Assembly: GCF_017349075.1 (NCBI RefSeq)
Contig: NZ_JAFMOF010000002.1
Span: 62,001-126,000 of the forward strand
DNA length: 64,000 bases
Reading direction: 5' to 3'
Source: Streptomyces triculaminicus
GTDB lineage: Bacteria; Actinomycetota; Actinomycetes; Streptomycetales; Streptomycetaceae
Shown here: positions 45,798-53,962 of the stretch, in pieces
How the letters are laid out: every line of letters begins with the position of its first letter
How positions within the stretch are numbered: position 1 is the stretch's first letter
The notes under the pieces: generated by a model
The model's input: the letters and a program-made list of their open reading frames with translations, nothing else
Databases searched by the model: none
Told to the model about the DNA's origin: nothing
Program-made: the position numbers and the translations under genes

Positions 45798-45832
45798 CGC
45801 CGCGCACTCCCAGCACAGCAGTCAGGACAGTC

Positions 45833-45864
45833 CCACCCGGTCGGCCGACCGGCCGACCGGGTGG
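45833..45864. terminator. 15-bp GC palindrome after gbn
   Basis: Fifteen base pairs (arms 45833-45847 and 45850-45864) with a 2-base centre, 36 bases after the gbn stop. Confidence 0.75.
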
Positions 45865-45911
45865 TTACTGTGCAGTCAACTAACGCGACTGCGGCCGATT
45901 CGGAGGCCCCC

Positions 45912-46703
45912 ATGACTGCTCGCAAAACCCTGCTCGACCAGGACGGCGTACAGCTCACCGTCGATGACACGGTTGCCACCGTCACGCTCACCAATCCCGC
46001 CAAGCGCAACGCTCAGTCGCCCGCGCTGTGGCGGGCGCTGACCGAAGCGGGCCGGCTGCTGCCGGGTTCCGTGCGGGTGGTGGTGCTCAGGGGAGAGGGC
46101 AAGTCCTTCTCCGCGGGCCTCGACCGTCAGGCCTTCACCCCCGAGGGCTTCGACGGCGAGCCCTCCTTCATCGACCTCGCGCGCGGCACGGACGAGGCGC
46201 TCGACGCCGAAATCGCCACGTACCAAGAGGCGTTCACCTGGTGGCGGCGCAACGACATCGTCTCCATAGCGGCCGTTCAGGGCCATGCCATCGGCGCCGG
46301 CTTCCAGCTCGCACTGGCGTGCGACCTGCGGGTCTGTGCGGACGACGCCCAGTTCGCGATGCGCGAGACCAGCCTGGGCCTGGTGCCCGACCTCGGCGGC
46401 ACCCAGCCGCTGGTGTCGCTCGTCGGCTACGCCCGCGCACTGGAGATCTGCGCCACCGGACGCTTCGTCTCCGCCGCCGAGGCCGAGCTCACGGGCCTGG
46501 CCAACGTGGTTGTGCCCGTCGCCGAACTCTCGGGGGCCGTCGACGACTTGGCCGCCGCCCTGCTGGCCGCCCCGCGCGACGCCGTCATCGAGACCAAGGC
46601 CCTGCTGCGCGGCGTGGCCGGCCGCACCTACGACGAGCAGCGCGTCGCCGAGCGCGCCGCCCAGGGCCGCCGCCTGCGCGACCTCGCGGGGCTCGGGGAG
46701 TAA
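45912..46703 (+). CDS. Enoyl-CoA hydratase/isomerase family protein
   Basis: A 263-residue crotonase-fold enzyme. LRGEGKSFSAGLDR forms the first half of the oxyanion hole and AVQGHAIGAGFQLALACDLRVC the second; ETSLGLVPDLGGTQPL is the typical active-site loop, but the first catalytic Glu position appears as Asp/Gly, so hydratase activity is not certain. GGAGG (45902-45906) lies five bases before the ATG. It stands alone between gbn and the Asp23 operon. It may act in fatty-acid or amino-acid CoA metabolism. Confidence 0.88.
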   Translation: MTARKTLLDQDGVQLTVDDTVATVTLTNPAKRNAQSPALWRALTEAGRLLPGSVRVVVLRGEGKSFSAGLDRQAFTPEGFDGEPSFIDLARGTDEALDAEIATYQEAFTWWRRNDIVSIAAVQGHAIGAGFQLALACDLRVCADDAQFAMRETSLGLVPDLGGTQPLVSLVGYARALEICATGRFVSAAEAELTGLANVVVPVAELSGAVDDLAAALLAAPRDAVIETKALLRGVAGRTYDEQRVAERAAQGRRLRDLAGLGE

Positions 46704-46726
46704 CGGCCCTAACGGCCCCGGCCGGA

Positions 46727-46751
46727 GTTCGTCGCCGCCCAGGCGGGGTAC
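46727..46751 (+). promoter_or_regulatory. SigmaB-type promoter of the Asp23/AmaP operon
   Basis: GTTC (46727-46730), 15 bases, then GGGTAC (46746-46751) matches the Streptomyces sigmaB/sigmaH consensus GNNT-N14-16-GGGTAC/T. It is 50 bases upstream of the first Asp23 gene and suits an envelope or osmotic stress operon. Confidence 0.65.
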
Positions 46752-46801
46752 GCGGACCCCGCCTATGGTGGCGGTGAGGACCGGAAGAAAGGCGGCCGAC
46801 G

Positions 46802-47269
46802 ATGGCGGACACCGTGAGCCCGAATCCCCAGACCGGAAAGAGCGGCCCGAGCGGCGGCCAGGGCAAGCAGCCGCAGGTCGCCCCCGCGGACCGCGGCCGC
46901 ACCACCATCGCCGACGGGGTGGTGGAGAAGATCGCGGGCCTGGCCGCCCGGGAGGTGCTCGGCGTCCATGCCATGGGCGGCGGGCTCGCCCGCACCTTCG
47001 GGGCCGTGCGCGACCGTGTCCCCGGCGGCGGCAAGTCCCCCAGCCGGGGCGTGAAGGCCGAGGTCGGCGAGGTCCAGACGGCCCTGGACCTGGAGATCGT
47101 CGTGGACTACGGCGTGGCGATCACCGAGGTCGCCCGCGCCGTGCGGGTGAATGTCATCGCGGCGGTGGAGCGCATGACGGGCCTGGAGGTCGTCGAGGTC
47201 AACATCGCCGTGACCGACGTGAAGCTGCCGGACGAGGAAGAGGAAGAGCCGGAGCCGAGGATCCACTAG
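46802..47269 (+). CDS. Asp23/Gls24 family envelope stress protein
   Basis: A 155-residue Asp23/Gls24 domain protein. A disordered Gly/Pro/Gln N-terminus leads to RTTIADGVVEKIAGLAAREVLGVHAMGGG and VDYGVAITEVARAVRVNVIAAVERMTGLEVVEVNIAVTDVKLP, the family's conserved ends, and a Glu-rich tail. In firmicutes Asp23 lies under the membrane bound to AmaP; this operon contains AmaP-like members, so a similar complex is likely. First gene of a five-gene operon. Confidence 0.9.
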   Translation: MADTVSPNPQTGKSGPSGGQGKQPQVAPADRGRTTIADGVVEKIAGLAAREVLGVHAMGGGLARTFGAVRDRVPGGGKSPSRGVKAEVGEVQTALDLEIVVDYGVAITEVARAVRVNVIAAVERMTGLEVVEVNIAVTDVKLPDEEEEEPEPRIH

Positions 47270-47297
47270 GCCGGACGGACCGGGTGAGGAGCGCACG

Positions 47298-47483
47298 ATG
47301 AGCATGGCCACGACCGGGATGATCGCCGGCATGGGCCTGGCGTTCGCCGGGTACTTCGGCGGGTTCGGGGCCTTCCTGCTGGTGGCGGCGCTGGGCGCCA
47401 TAGGCTTCGTGGCGGGCCGGTTCCTCGACGGGGACCTCGAGCTCGGCGACTTCTTCCGCCCGCGCGACGGGCGCGGGAGGTAG
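47298..47483 (+). CDS. Small membrane protein of the Asp23 operon
   Basis: A 61-residue protein with two hydrophobic stretches (MIAGMGLAFAGYFGGFGAFLLVAALGAIGFVAG) followed by a charged tail (DGDLELGDFFRPRDGRGR). It starts at ATG 47298 after GAGGAG and ends three bases before the next GTG. Proteins of this size and shape accompany Asp23 genes in actinobacteria, probably as a membrane partner. Confidence 0.82.
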   Translation: MSMATTGMIAGMGLAFAGYFGGFGAFLLVAALGAIGFVAGRFLDGDLELGDFFRPRDGRGR

Positions 47484-47486
47484 CGC

Positions 47487-47840
47487 GTGGAGGCGCGAGA
47501 GGTGGTGGAGCCCGCCGTGCGCGGCGCGACCCGCATCGCCGACCAGGTCGTCGCCAAGATCGCCATGCAGGCGGCCCGGGAGGCGCTCGGCGCACCCACG
47601 CCGGACGGCCACGAGCCCCCGCGCACCTCGGTCTCCGTGCACGACGGCTCCGCACGGGTAAGAGTCTCGGTGGAGCTCGGCTATCCGGCGGACATCGGCG
47701 CCCGCTGCCGTGCGGTACGGCAGCGGATCACCGAACGCGTCAGGACACTGGCGGGCATGGAGGTCCCGGAGGTGGTGATCACGGTGGAGCGGCTGCACTC
47801 CGCGCACGGCGACCGCTCGGGCGGGGAGCGGGTGCGATGA
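47487..47840 (+). CDS. Second Asp23/Gls24-like protein
   Basis: A 117-residue divergent Asp23-family domain: VRGATRIADQVVAKIAMQAAREALG at the start and RVRVSVELGYPADIGARCRAVRQRITERVRTLAGMEVPEVVITVERLH at the end, parallel to the first Asp23 protein. The GTG start at 47487 has GGAGG six bases upstream. It overlaps the next gene by four bases. Likely forms mixed assemblies with the other Asp23. Confidence 0.85.
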   Translation: MEAREVVEPAVRGATRIADQVVAKIAMQAAREALGAPTPDGHEPPRTSVSVHDGSARVRVSVELGYPADIGARCRAVRQRITERVRTLAGMEVPEVVITVERLHSAHGDRSGGERVR

Positions 47841-48439
47841 GCGATCCCGCACCACCGCCGAAGAGCCCCGGCCCCGACGACGGCCCCGCGCACGACGGCG
47901 GGGCACACCGCTTCTGGTCGGCCCGCCGGCTGCCCGCCGCACTGGTGGCGGCCGCCGTGCTGGGCGCCGCCGGGGGCCTCCTCTACGACATCGTCTCCGT
48001 ACGGACCGGCCACCCGGCCATGGGCTGGCGCCGCAACCTGGCCCACGCCCTGGCCACCCGCCACCTCGACGACCCCTTGATCGCCGGCGGCGCGGCCCTG
48101 GCGATGCTGCTCGGCCTCTGGCTGATCGTGCTGGCCGCCACCCCGGGCCTGCGCCGGGTGCTGCCGATGGCCCGCACCTCCCCGGACGTACGCGCCGGGC
48201 TCGACCGGGCCGCGGCCGCGCTGGTGCTGCGGGACCGGGCCATGGAGGTCGCCGGGGTGCGGTCCGTGCGGGTCGACGTCCGCCGCCGGGTGGTCAGGGT
48301 CCGCGCCCAGTCCCACTTCCGGGACCTGGACGAGGTGCGCACGGACGTGAACACCGTGCTGGCCGAGGGCGTCAGAGAGCTGGGCCTGGCCCGCCAGGCG
48401 TCGCTGTCCGTGCACGTCCGCCGACCCGCGAAGAGGTGA
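47837..48439 (+). CDS. DUF6286-type membrane protein of the Asp23 operon
   Basis: A 200-residue protein with a polar Pro-rich N-terminus, two membrane helices (LPAALVAAAVLGAAGGLLYD and GAALAMLLGLWLIVLAA) around a short extracytoplasmic loop, and a C-terminal cytoplasmic domain. That domain (RDRAMEVAGVRSVRVDVRRRVVRVRAQSHF) resembles the DUF6286 and AmaP C-terminal regions. ATG 47837 overlaps the previous stop. Confidence 0.82.
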   Translation: MSDPAPPPKSPGPDDGPAHDGGAHRFWSARRLPAALVAAAVLGAAGGLLYDIVSVRTGHPAMGWRRNLAHALATRHLDDPLIAGGAALAMLLGLWLIVLAATPGLRRVLPMARTSPDVRAGLDRAAAALVLRDRAMEVAGVRSVRVDVRRRVVRVRAQSHFRDLDEVRTDVNTVLAEGVRELGLARQASLSVHVRRPAKR

Positions 48440-48445
48440 AGCCCG

Positions 48446-49042
48446 GTGCTGAGGACCGCCAACCGGATCCTGCTGGGGCTGGCCGGCGTGCTGCTGCTGG
48501 CGCTCGGTGCCGCCGTGCTCGCCGGGGCGCTGGACCTGCCCCGGCGCTGGGACGTCACCCTGCCGGCGGCCTGGCCCTTCGCAGGGCCGGACGACGTGCC
48601 GCTGAGCGCCGCCCGCCGGCGGGGGTGGGGCCGGCACGGCTGGTGGTGGCCCACGGTCATCGCGGCGCTGGGCGTCGTCGTGGCGCTGTCCCTGGGCTGG
48701 CTGCTCGCCCAGGCGCGCCGGCACCGGTTGCGCGAGGTGGGCGTCGACAGCGGCGACGGCGAAACGGTCGTGGTGCGCGGCCACGCCCTTCAGGACGCGC
48801 TGGCGGCCGAGGCGGCGGCGCTCGAGGGCGTGGACGACGCCGTGATCACCCTGACCGGGCGGCGCACGGCCCCCCGGGCGCGCATCGGCCTCACCCTCGC
48901 CCCGCACGCCCGGCCCGCCGACGCCCTGCGGCGCCTGGACGCCGAGGTCCTGCGGCACGCCCGTACCTCCGCCGGCCTGCTGCGCCTCCCGGCGGAGGTA
49001 CGGCTGCGGGCGGTGCGCCACCCCGCGCGCCGGGTGGGCTGA
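48446..49042 (+). CDS. AmaP-like alkaline shock membrane anchor protein
   Basis: A 198-residue protein with two membrane helices (LLGLAGVLLLALGAAVLAGALD and WPTVIAALGVVVALSLGWLLAQ) and a cytoplasmic domain with ALEGVDDAVITLTGRRTAPRARIGLTLAP. The two-helix hairpin plus C-terminal domain matches AmaP, which anchors Asp23 to the membrane. GTG 48446 follows AAGAGG. It is the last gene of the operon. Confidence 0.85.
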   Translation: MLRTANRILLGLAGVLLLALGAAVLAGALDLPRRWDVTLPAAWPFAGPDDVPLSAARRRGWGRHGWWWPTVIAALGVVVALSLGWLLAQARRHRLREVGVDSGDGETVVVRGHALQDALAAEAAALEGVDDAVITLTGRRTAPRARIGLTLAPHARPADALRRLDAEVLRHARTSAGLLRLPAEVRLRAVRHPARRVG

Positions 49043-49102
49043 GGGCGCGCCCGGGCCGCGATGCCCGGGACGCCCGCCCGCAGCCCCACCCGCCCAGGTG
49101 TC

Positions 49103-49858
49103 CTAGAAGCCGTGCCGGGCGCCGCCGTCGACGGGCAGCATCACGCCCGTCAGGTACGAGGCCGCCGGGGACAGGACGAACGCCGCCGTCCTGCCGAACT
49201 CCTCCGGGTTGCCGTAGCGGCCGAGCGGGATGGCCTGCGAGCGGCGGGCCCGCGTCGCCTCGGGGTCGCCGGAGAGCGCGTCGAGTTCGCGCAGCCGGTC
49301 GGTGTCGATGCGGCCGGGCAGCAGCCCGACCACGCGGATGCCGCGCGGGCCCAGGTCCACCGACAGCGACTTGGCGAAGCCCGCCAGGCCCGGGCGCAGG
49401 CCGTTGGAGATCGCGAGGCCGGGGATCGGCTCGTGGACCGACGCCGACAGCACGAAGCCGATCACGCCGCCCTCGCCGAGCTCCGCGGCCGCGGTGCGGG
49501 CCATGCGGACGGCGCCGAGGAAGACGGACTCGAAGGCCGCCTGCCACTGGTCGTCGCCGTTGTCGGCCGCCGAGCCGGGCGGCGGGCCGCCGACGCTGAT
49601 CAGGACGCCGTCGAAGCGCCCGAAGCGCTCCCGGGCGGTGGCGACGAGGCGCTCGGCCGCCGTGGGGTCGGCGTTGTCGGCGCCCACCCCGACCGCGCGC
49701 GGGCCGATCTTCTCGGCCGCCGCGGCCGCGGCGGCGGCGTCCCGCCCGGAGACGACGACGCCGGCCCCTTCGGCCGCCAGCTCACGTGCGGTGGCGAAGC
49801 CCAGGCCCCGGCTCGCGCCGGTCACCACGTACGCCCTGTCCTTGAGTCCAAGATCCAT
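49103..49858 (-). CDS. Atypical short-chain dehydrogenase/reductase lacking the YxxxK motif
   Basis: A 251-residue Rossmann-fold SDR with the cofactor motif VVTGASRGLGFA (TGxxxGxG, about residue 12) and the terminal VMLPVDGGARHGF. The segment that normally holds Tyr-x3-Lys reads GLAISNGLRPGLAGFAK, so both catalytic residues seem replaced. Such SDRs form a known divergent group often called FabG-like; activity is uncertain. It begins four bases after the GH15 gene on the same strand, so the two are an operon. Confidence 0.88.
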   Translation of the reverse strand: MDLGLKDRAYVVTGASRGLGFATARELAAEGAGVVVSGRDAAAAAAAAEKIGPRAVGVGADNADPTAAERLVATARERFGRFDGVLISVGGPPPGSAADNGDDQWQAAFESVFLGAVRMARTAAAELGEGGVIGFVLSASVHEPIPGLAISNGLRPGLAGFAKSLSVDLGPRGIRVVGLLPGRIDTDRLRELDALSGDPEATRARRSQAIPLGRYGNPEEFGRTAAFVLSPAASYLTGVMLPVDGGARHGF

Positions 49859-49862
49859 AGGG

Positions 49863-51659
49863 TTAGTGTGCCGTGTCCTCGCCGGCCAGGAGAAGGGCGG
49901 TGCCCACGAGTCCGATGTGGCTGAAGGCCTGGGGGAAGTTCCCCAGCTGCCGGCCGGCCCGGGGGTCGTACTCCTCGGCGAGCAGGCCGAGGTCGTTGCG
50001 GACGGCGAGCAGCCGCTCGAACATCTCCCGGGCCTCCTTCTCCCGCCCGGTCATGCACAGCGCGTCGGCCAGCCAGAACGAGCAGGCGAGGAACGCGCCC
50101 TCGCCGCCCGGCAGCCCGTCCACGGGCGCCTCGTCCGGGGTGTCGTCCAGGCTGTAGCGGCGGATCAACCCGTCGCGCCTCAGCTCCCGCCGCACCGCGT
50201 CGACCGTGCCGACGACGCGCGGGTCGTCGGGCGGCAGGAAGCCCACGCGGGGGATGAGCAGGGTGGCCGCGTCCAGGTCGCGCGATCCGTAGTACTGGGT
50301 GAAGGTGTTGCGCTCCTTGTCGTAGCCCTTCTCGCAGACCTCGCGGTGGACCTCGTCGCGCATCGCCCGCCAGCCCTCGAGGTCGCCGGGCAGGCGCGGG
50401 TCCTGCTCCAGGGTGCGCACCGCCCGGTCGGCGGCCACCCAGGCCATGACCTTGGAGTGCACGAAGTGCCGGCGCGGGCCGCGGATCTCCCACAGGCCCT
50501 CGTCCGGCTCGCGCCAGTGGTCCTTGAGGAAGTCCAGGAAGCAGCGCTGGATGTTCCAGGCGTGCGGCCGCCCGCCGCCGAGGCCGCCGCCGCGGGCCGC
50601 GTACAGGGAGTCGATGACCTCGCCGTAGACGTCGAGCTGCAGCTGGCCGACCGCCTCGTTGCCGGTGCGCACCGGGGTGGACCGCTCGTATCCCGGCAGC
50701 CAGGACAGCTCCCGCTCGGGCAGCCGCCGCTCGCCCGCCAGCCCGTATATCGTCTGCAGGTCGCCGGGGTCGCCGGCGACGGCGCGCAGCAGCCAGTCCC
50801 GCCAGGCGGCGGCCTCGTCCTCGTAGCCCAGGGCGAACAGGGAGTTCAGGGTGAGGGTGGAGTCCCGCAGCCAGCAGTAGCGGTAGTCCCAGTTGCGGAC
50901 GCCGCCGATCTCCTCGGGCAGGGAGGTGGTGGGGGCGGCGACGATGCCGCCGGTGGGGGCGTAGGTGAGGGCCTTGAGGGTGATCAGCGAGCGGACGACG
51001 GCCTCCCGGTGCGGCCCCCGGTAGCGGCAGCGCTCGGCCCACTCCCGCCAGTCCTCCAGGCTGTGCCGCAGCGACTCGTGCGGGTCGACGAGCCGGGGGC
51101 GGGCCTCGTGGGAGGGGTGCCAGGTGAGGACGAAGGCGACCGTCTCGCCGGCCTCGACGGTGAACTCCGAGCGGGTGCTGAAGTCCTCCCCGTAGGTGCG
51201 TACGGGCGGCTCGCTGCGCAGCCAGACCGAGTCGGGCCCGGCGACGGCGACGCGGTGGCCGTCGCTGCGCCGTATCCACGGGACGATGGCGCCGTAGTCG
51301 AAGCGCAGCCGCAGCACGCTCCGCATCTCCACGCTGCCGCTGACGCCCTCGACGATGCGTACGAGGTCGGGGGCGCGGTCGCGCTGGGGCATGAAGTCGG
51401 TGACCTTGACGGTGCCGTCGTCGGTCTCCCACACGGATTCGAGGACCAGGGAGTCCTCGAGGTAGGCGCGCCGGGTGCAGGCGCCGGCCCCGGCGGGGGC
51501 GAGCCGCCAGTGGCCGTTGTCCTCGTCGCCCAGGAGCGCGGCGAAACAGGCGGGGGAGTCGAAGCGGGGCAGGCACAGCCAGTCGACGGAGCCGTCGCGG
51601 CCGACCAGGGCGCCGGTCTGCAGATCGCCGATGAGTGCGTAGTCCTCGATGAGTGCCAC
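49863..51659 (-). CDS. Glycoside hydrolase family 15 protein (glucoamylase/trehalase-like)
   Basis: A 598-residue cytosolic enzyme of the GH15 type found in actinobacteria and archaea. The N-terminal beta-sandwich begins MALIEDYALIGDLQTGALVGRDGSVDWLCLPRFDS. The (alpha/alpha)6 barrel has GGVRNWDYRYCWLRDSTLTL (catalytic-acid region), YGEVIDSLYAARGG and EGAFLACSFWLADAL. It may hydrolyse trehalose or glucosides; mycobacterial relatives act as trehalases. There is no signal peptide. It is followed directly by the SDR gene. Confidence 0.9.
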   Translation of the reverse strand: MALIEDYALIGDLQTGALVGRDGSVDWLCLPRFDSPACFAALLGDEDNGHWRLAPAGAGACTRRAYLEDSLVLESVWETDDGTVKVTDFMPQRDRAPDLVRIVEGVSGSVEMRSVLRLRFDYGAIVPWIRRSDGHRVAVAGPDSVWLRSEPPVRTYGEDFSTRSEFTVEAGETVAFVLTWHPSHEARPRLVDPHESLRHSLEDWREWAERCRYRGPHREAVVRSLITLKALTYAPTGGIVAAPTTSLPEEIGGVRNWDYRYCWLRDSTLTLNSLFALGYEDEAAAWRDWLLRAVAGDPGDLQTIYGLAGERRLPERELSWLPGYERSTPVRTGNEAVGQLQLDVYGEVIDSLYAARGGGLGGGRPHAWNIQRCFLDFLKDHWREPDEGLWEIRGPRRHFVHSKVMAWVAADRAVRTLEQDPRLPGDLEGWRAMRDEVHREVCEKGYDKERNTFTQYYGSRDLDAATLLIPRVGFLPPDDPRVVGTVDAVRRELRRDGLIRRYSLDDTPDEAPVDGLPGGEGAFLACSFWLADALCMTGREKEAREMFERLLAVRNDLGLLAEEYDPRAGRQLGNFPQAFSHIGLVGTALLLAGEDTAH

Positions 51660-51688
51660 GCGGGGCGTCTTCCCTGACGGGGCGGCGA

Positions 51689-52564
51689 CTACTCGGGGCC
51701 GGAGGCTGTCCGGGCGACGCCGGCGGCGTCCTCGGGAGCACTGCCGGACTCGGGCGCGCGCCCGTCGCCGCCCTCCGCAGTGGCCTCCGCCTCAGCCTCG
51801 GCCGCCGCCTCCGCCTCCGCCGCCGCCTCGGCGCGGTCGCGGCGCTCGCGGCGGACCAGGATGAACCAGCCGACGGGCACGAAGGCGGAGAACAGCCACC
51901 ACTGCACGGCGTAGGCCATGTGCGGGCCGATGCCGCTGTGGTCGGGGGCGGACAGCGGCCGCGGCTGGTTCTTCCCGGCGGGGGAGGTGAGTTCGACGTA
52001 GCCGCCGAGCAGGGTGCGGTGCAGCTCCCCGGCGCGCTGCTCGCTGCTGATGAGCATCACCTGGCGCGGTGGCAGGCCCGAGGTGTTCTTGATGCCGCTG
52101 GCCGTGGTCTCGTCGGCCCTGAGCCGGCCGGTGACGGTGACCTTGCCGGCCGGGGCGGCGGGCACGTCGGGGAACTTGGTCAGGTCGCCGTTCGCCGGGA
52201 CCCAGCCACGGTTGACCAGGACGGCCCGGCCGTCCGTCATGACCAGCGGCGTGAGGACGAAGTAGCCCTGGTTGCCGTCGTCGTCGGTGCGCATCCGCAC
52301 CACGACCTCGCCCTTGGGGTCGTACGTACCGCTTGCGGTGACCGTGCGCCAGACGTCGTCGCGCGCCACCGTGCGCCCGGGCCCGGTGAGCTCGGTCACG
52401 GGCACGGGGTCGGCGGCCAGGCTCCGGGCGATCTGATCGTTCCGCGCTACCCGGTGCTCGTGGCGATGCAGCTGCCAGAAGCCCAGTTGGATCATCGCCG
52501 GGATGAGGGCGAGCGCCACGAGTGTGGTGATCACCCACTGCCGGGACAGCAGGAAGCGGTACAC
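51689..52564 (-). CDS. SURF1-family cytochrome oxidase assembly protein
   Basis: A 291-residue membrane protein with a helix at each end (QWVITTLVALALIPAMIQLGFWQLHR and MAYAVQWWLFSAFVPVGWFILV) and an external domain with GWVPANGD and GRLRADE. This is the SURF1/Shy1 layout for heme A insertion into subunit I. The C-terminal tail is a low-complexity Ala/Glu repeat (AEAAAEAEAAAEAEAEA), unusual for SURF1. GTG 52564 starts at VYRFLLSRQW; upstream sequence in frame is open but not SURF1-like. It fits the ctaA/ctaB genes of the window functionally. Confidence 0.9.
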   Translation of the reverse strand: MYRFLLSRQWVITTLVALALIPAMIQLGFWQLHRHEHRVARNDQIARSLAADPVPVTELTGPGRTVARDDVWRTVTASGTYDPKGEVVVRMRTDDDGNQGYFVLTPLVMTDGRAVLVNRGWVPANGDLTKFPDVPAAPAGKVTVTGRLRADETTASGIKNTSGLPPRQVMLISSEQRAGELHRTLLGGYVELTSPAGKNQPRPLSAPDHSGIGPHMAYAVQWWLFSAFVPVGWFILVRRERRDRAEAAAEAEAAAEAEAEATAEGGDGRAPESGSAPEDAAGVARTASGPE

Positions 52565-52629
52565 GCTTTGACGGTACCTGGTGGGGTTCGCCCCCCGGCG
52601 GCCGGGTGCCACCGGTGGGCTATGTCGCT

Positions 52630-53625
52630 TTATGCCTCTTTTGTCGCCGGAGTCACATGCGACAACAGCTGTATGAAGGCTGCCTCGTCGACCACCGGCG
52701 TCCCGAACGAGCGGGCCTTGGCGGTCTTGGAGGTGGGCGCCTCCGGATCGTTGGTGACCAGCAGGCTGGTCAGCCGCGAGACGCTCGTGGCCACGTGTAG
52801 CCCCGCCTCGACCGCCCGGTCCTCCAGCAGCTCCCGGTCGACGGAGGTGTCGCCCGAGAACGCCACCCGCATGCCCTGCGTGAGCTGGCCGCCCGGTGCG
52901 TAGCGCCCCGGGTTGGGGTACGGGCAGGCCGGGCGCTTGCGGCTGGGCCGCCAGGTCCCGGACCGGTAGGACGGCTGATATCCGACCCTGGCCGGGCGGG
53001 CCGGGGCCGCCGGCCCGTCGGACCACTCGGTCAGCGGCTGGCAGGCCAGCAGCGGCAGCCGGATCCCCGCCTCGGCCGCCAGCCGCAGGCTCGGCCGGAA
53101 GGCCTCGGCCAGCACCCGGGCGTCGTCCAGCGCGTGGTGGGCGCGCTGCTGCACGACGCCGTAGTGCGCGGCGAGCGACTCCAGCTTGTGGTTGGGCAGC
53201 GGCAGCCGCAGCTCCTTCGACAGCGCGATGGTGCACAGCCGCTGGCGCACCGGGGCGGTCGCCCGGGCGCGGGCGTACTCACGGGCGATCATCGACCAGT
53301 CGAAGGCGGCGTTGTGCGCGACGAGCACCCGCCCGTCCAGGCGCTTGGCGAACTCCTCGGCGATCTCCGGGAAGAGCGGAGCGTCGGCGAGGACCTCGGA
53401 GGTCAGCCCGTGGATCCACACCGGGCCGGGATCCCGCTGGGGATTGACCAGCGTGTACCACTGGTCCTCCACCCGGCCGCGGGCGTCCAGCTGGTAGACG
53501 GCGGCCGACACTATCCGGTCATCCCGGGCGAGCCCGGTGGTCTCCACGTCGACGACCGCGTATCCCTGCGGATACGCGGCCGGCCACGGGGTGGGCGATG
53601 CGGCGTCGGTGCGGTCTTCGAGCAT
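52630..53625 (-). CDS. DnaQ-like 3'-5' exonuclease with BRCT domain
   Basis: A 331-residue DEDDh exonuclease: Exo I AVVDVETTGL, Exo II VLVAHNAAFDWSMI, Exo III HHALDDARVLAEAF (about residues 18-180). Next comes an Arg/Pro linker with CPYPNPGRYAPGG, then a BRCT domain (about 245-325, GMRVAFSGDTSVDRELLEDRAVEAGLHVATSVSRLTSLLVTND). The exonuclease plus BRCT layout resembles proofreading epsilon-like proteins of actinobacteria, possibly for DNA repair. ATG 53625 was chosen as the start before the conserved domain. Confidence 0.9.
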   Translation of the reverse strand: MLEDRTDAASPTPWPAAYPQGYAVVDVETTGLARDDRIVSAAVYQLDARGRVEDQWYTLVNPQRDPGPVWIHGLTSEVLADAPLFPEIAEEFAKRLDGRVLVAHNAAFDWSMIAREYARARATAPVRQRLCTIALSKELRLPLPNHKLESLAAHYGVVQQRAHHALDDARVLAEAFRPSLRLAAEAGIRLPLLACQPLTEWSDGPAAPARPARVGYQPSYRSGTWRPSRKRPACPYPNPGRYAPGGQLTQGMRVAFSGDTSVDRELLEDRAVEAGLHVATSVSRLTSLLVTNDPEAPTSKTAKARSFGTPVVDEAAFIQLLSHVTPATKEA

Positions 53626-53962
53626 GGTCCAAGAGCTTAAGGGCCCCCGCTGACAACGCCGCAATCCGGCCGGGGACCGGACGGATCCGGACGGGGTGGA
53701 TCAAGCCAGATCCGTGCGTACGGCCCCCCCCTCGGAACGGCCCGCGCCGCCGCGTGCCGACGCGTCGCGTCCCCGGCCTCTGTCACCCGGACGGTGGACG
53801 CCGGTCCACGACGCGCGGCCGCCAGCGAGGCCCGGCGGCCACCGGGACGCGGGCCCGCGACCGCTGTGGGTGGTGTCACCACCGAACCCGGGGTAACGAT
53901 CTTTGGTACCCGAGGGTAACAACCCCTAGCGGCAGGCCTGTCGGCCCGCTTATGGTGCCGCC
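53626..53962. promoter_or_regulatory. 337-base divergent intergenic region
   Basis: No gene is seen. GGGTAAC occurs twice, at 53891 and 53913 (22 bases apart), and TATGGT at 53951-53956 is a good -10 for the sterol-desaturase gene. It ends six bases before that ATG, so the transcript is probably leaderless. Confidence 0.5.
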
